Origin: Actinomycetes bacterium
GTDB taxonomy: Bacteria; Actinomycetota; Actinomycetes; Actinomycetales; Cellulomonadaceae
Length of the DNA: 41,293 nucleotides
NCBI GenBank assembly: GCA_021793115.1
Contig: JAJYTJ010000011.1
Location: 1 to 41,293 of the forward strand
Direction: 5' to 3'
Part shown: one piece after another, positions 39,757 through 41,293 of the stretch
Layout of the letters: each line of letters opens with the position of its first letter
Position numbering within the stretch: the first letter of the stretch is position 1
The notes under the pieces: generated by a model
Told to the model about the DNA's origin: nothing
Seen by the model: only the letters and a program-made list of their open reading frames with translations
Databases searched by the model: none
Position numbers and translations under genes: made by a program

Positions 39757-40155
39757 ATGGGGAGAGGTGACGCAACGATGACTGCAACGCGCGTACGCGC
39801 AGGTGCACGAACCGTCCGCCCGCAGGAGTTCACACTCGGCCAGATCACTCGGCATCTGATTGAGAACCTGGGTCCGAAGCTCACGGCCTTCATCGTCGAG
39901 CGAGACGTTCAGACAGTGACGCGATGGGCCAGGGACCAGCAGACGCCGCCACAGGACGAAGTCGAGCGCAAGTTGCGAGCTACCTTCGACGTCCTTCAGT
40001 TGCTCCTGAGTGCGGGCGACTCTCGGCACGTCGTTCGGGCGTGGTTCGTCGGCATGAACCCGCAGCTTGACGACGCATCCCCGGCCGAGTCCATGGCGGC
40101 CGGACACCTACGAGAGGTGATGGCAGCGGCCAGGGCATTCGCTGCAGGCGGGTGA
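39757..40155 (+). CDS. Xre/MbcA/ParS-type antitoxin (DUF2384) of a RES toxin
   Basis: The product has 132 residues. A divergent HTH (LGQITRHLIENLGPKLTAFIVERDVQTVTRWARDQQTPPQDEVERKL, about 28-75) precedes the toxin-binding domain with LLSAGDSRHVVRAWFVGMNPQLDDASPAESMAAGHLREVMAAARAFAAG. This matches the DUF2384 pattern (xxWLxxxNxxLxxxxPxxxLxxG). It should neutralise the RES protein encoded next and repress the operon. ATG 39757 fits the TAGTGT leaderless promoter; ATG 39778, with GAGAGG 10 nt upstream, is an alternative that would shorten the protein by seven residues. The TGA overlaps the toxin start (GTGA), the usual coupling in these pairs. Confidence 0.85.
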   Translation: MGRGDATMTATRVRAGARTVRPQEFTLGQITRHLIENLGPKLTAFIVERDVQTVTRWARDQQTPPQDEVERKLRATFDVLQLLLSAGDSRHVVRAWFVGMNPQLDDASPAESMAAGHLREVMAAARAFAAGG

Positions 40156-40817
40156 GCGCGGGTGATCTTGTTCCGGCCACGGTGACGATTCCCGACGTCG
40201 TCTACAGAGTGGCTACCACCACCCGAGGCGCAAGATTCAGCGCGTTCAGCCCGATGGATGCCCAACTGACGCATGCCGGGAACAGGTTCGACGTGCCCGG
40301 CGGTGGAGTCCTCTACTGCTGTTCGGAGATCGAGGGCTGCTACCGCGAGACGCTGGCCCGGCTGCGCGTGAGCCCGGCGATGCGGCAGCTGGATGAGGAC
40401 AACGACAACCAGTACATGCGCGCGGGCTGCATCCCCAGCTCGTGGCGCGAGAGCCGCCGCATCTTCAGCTTCCGGATCCCGGGGGCGCTCCCGTTCCTCG
40501 ACGTCGAGGCGCAGAGCACGATGACGGTCCTTGACGCGGTCCTCGCTCCGCGCCCCGACCCGATCGACGTGGCCGCGGTCCGCGGCGGCGATCGGCTGCT
40601 GACCCGCGAGATCGCGTTGTGGGCGTACGTCCAGGTCGACGGAGACGGCGACCCGCTCTACGGCGGCATCCGCTACTTCTCCCGCGTCGGCAACTTCGCC
40701 TGCTGGGCGATCTTCGCCGAGACCTACCTGGAGGAAGTGGACCCTCCCCGAGGGATTGGTCTCAGCGACCCCGCGCTGGTGCGCACTGCTCGGGAGTTTG
40801 GCCTCACGCTCAACTAG
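40152..40817 (+). CDS. RES domain toxin (NAD-degrading type)
   Basis: The 221-residue protein is a RES-domain toxin. VVYRVATTTRGARFSAFSP supplies the first conserved Arg (about residue 19), and NRFDVPGGGVLYCCSEIEGCYRETLARLR contains the conserved R45, Y55 and E66 (RF..pg.gvlY.a....a..E). RES toxins such as MbcT and Res degrade NAD+ and arrest growth. The pocket residues visible are intact, so it is probably active when unbound. A DYLEEVDPPRG-like region near the C-terminus is normal for longer members. GTG 40152 overlaps the antitoxin stop. The location beside an integrase relic and an IS element suggests acquisition with mobile DNA. Confidence 0.85.
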   Translation: MSAGDLVPATVTIPDVVYRVATTTRGARFSAFSPMDAQLTHAGNRFDVPGGGVLYCCSEIEGCYRETLARLRVSPAMRQLDEDNDNQYMRAGCIPSSWRESRRIFSFRIPGALPFLDVEAQSTMTVLDAVLAPRPDPIDVAAVRGGDRLLTREIALWAYVQVDGDGDPLYGGIRYFSRVGNFACWAIFAETYLEEVDPPRGIGLSDPALVRTAREFGLTLN

Positions 40818-41258
40818 CTCGGTGGTGTTCGGAACCGTCACATCTACTACTACGCCTCCTTTGATGCGGTCGGCTGCAAACTCGTGCCACCGGCCGCTTT
40901 GGCCTGTTCGACCCCCGAAGCATGTGCTGCTGGCCGATGGAAGCATGTGCGGCAAGCCCGACTTGCGTTTCGACGGTCCGCTCAGAACCCCAGCATGGGG
41001 CTGGCGAGTTCGGCGAGCCCGGTCATGACCATCGGAAACGCGGCCGCCGGGTGACAGTGCGGCCGGCGGCAGGCTCACCTCGTTCGTGAGCGGCTCACCT
41101 CTCAGGTCCGCGGGTCGAGCGCGCGATGCCGTGCCGGTGAGTGGCGTCCCTGATAGTGGTGTAGCCGTGGTGCCGTGGTCGTCGTTGTAGACGACGAGGC
41201 GGTCACCGCGTGATCCTTCGAGTGAACATCTCACAGCACTCTCGAATGGAGCATCACG
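40818..41258. other. Spacer before the IS element, probably containing its left end
   Basis: No gene is recognisable in 40818 to about 41130. From roughly 41139 (GAGTGGCGTCCCTGATAGTG) to the transposase ATG, the sequence is probably the non-coding left end of the IS256-type element. The terminal repeat cannot be confirmed because the right end lies outside the window. Confidence 0.4.
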
Positions 41259-41293
41259 ATGACCGCACCTGACATTGTCGACCCCGCCGGCCT
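41259..41293 (+). CDS. IS256 (Mutator) family transposase, first 11 codons
   Basis: Only MTAPDIVDPAG plus the first two bases of the next codon are inside the window. The MTAPxIVDPAGLL opening is characteristic of a large group of actinobacterial IS256-family transposases (DDE-type, cut/copy-and-paste). GGAG lies 7 nt before the ATG. Completeness cannot be judged. Confidence 0.65.
   Translation, partial: MTAPDIVDPAG

Noticed and set aside
39767..39792. GACGCAACGATGACTGCAACGC as another copy of the LacI operator
   Set aside because: Only the CAACGATG core matches; the flanks are not symmetric, and the site lies within the antitoxin coding start.
1..41293. CRISPR array, prophage structural genes, or biosynthetic gene cluster
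   Set aside because: No array of 25-40 bp repeats with unique spacers was found, nor phage capsid/terminase genes, nor PKS/NRPS/lanthipeptide genes. The tandem repeats at 332-940 have no spacers.

Overview
The window is high-GC actinobacterial DNA. The signs are pervasive G/C third codon positions, GTG starts, many apparently leaderless genes (TAGNNT box 6-7 nt before the start codon), a bacterial proteasome activator (Bpa), a Streptomyces-type 'conservon', and CUT1 sugar operons without their own ATPase. The gene mix (pgm, DUF5926, pheA, diacylglycerol kinase, serS, abundant glycoside uptake) fits Micrococcales, probably Cellulomonadaceae such as Cellulomonas. The taxon is an inference.

Layout: 1-273 is the start of a phosphoglucomutase gene running off the left edge, behind a gene-free interval packed with tandem repeats (274-1010). 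1011-7251 is core housekeeping: DUF5926, GT2 glycosyltransferase, pheA, a divergent diacylglycerol-kinase/serS pair, and a HAD phosphatase. 7309-12008 is a LacI-regulated alpha-glucoside-type ABC importer. 12057-14522 holds an EamA exporter, bpa and a quinone oxidoreductase. 14703-20315 is a four-gene conservon (histidine kinase, roadblock, DUF742, Ras-like GTPase) with a 28-codon micro-ORF coupled between the first two genes, followed by a degenerate PIN-domain gene.

21059-27925 is a second sugar locus: importer, LacI regulator and a convergent GH2 glycosidase. Both of its promoters carry the same near-palindrome, TTGCAACGATGCAA, laid over the -35 hexamer. A tRNA-Ser(UGA) follows. Between it and a decayed 60-nt copy of its own 3' part (35835-35894) lies a 7.6-kb segment that looks like a relic integrative island. 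Its cargo is a ROK regulator, a xylose-type ABC importer with a single-domain ATPase, a GH1 beta-glycosidase and a small membrane protein. No integrase is visible inside it.

36017-38772 returns to chromosomal-style genes (4-TM protein, PAP2 phosphatase, ThrE-type exporter). A tRNA-Ser(GCU) at 38821 is followed by a decayed tyrosine-recombinase fragment, a complete Xre-RES toxin-antitoxin pair, and the first codons of an IS256-family transposase at the right edge: a second mobile-DNA landing zone that continues outside the window.

Taken together this is a carbohydrate-scavenging stretch of chromosome: three importers, three sugar regulators and two intracellular-type glycosidases, set between housekeeping genes and tRNA-associated mobile DNA. 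I see no wholly new multi-gene system. The least described items are the conservon micro-ORF, the hairpin enclosing the EamA promoter and start codon, and the tRNA-bounded catabolic island.
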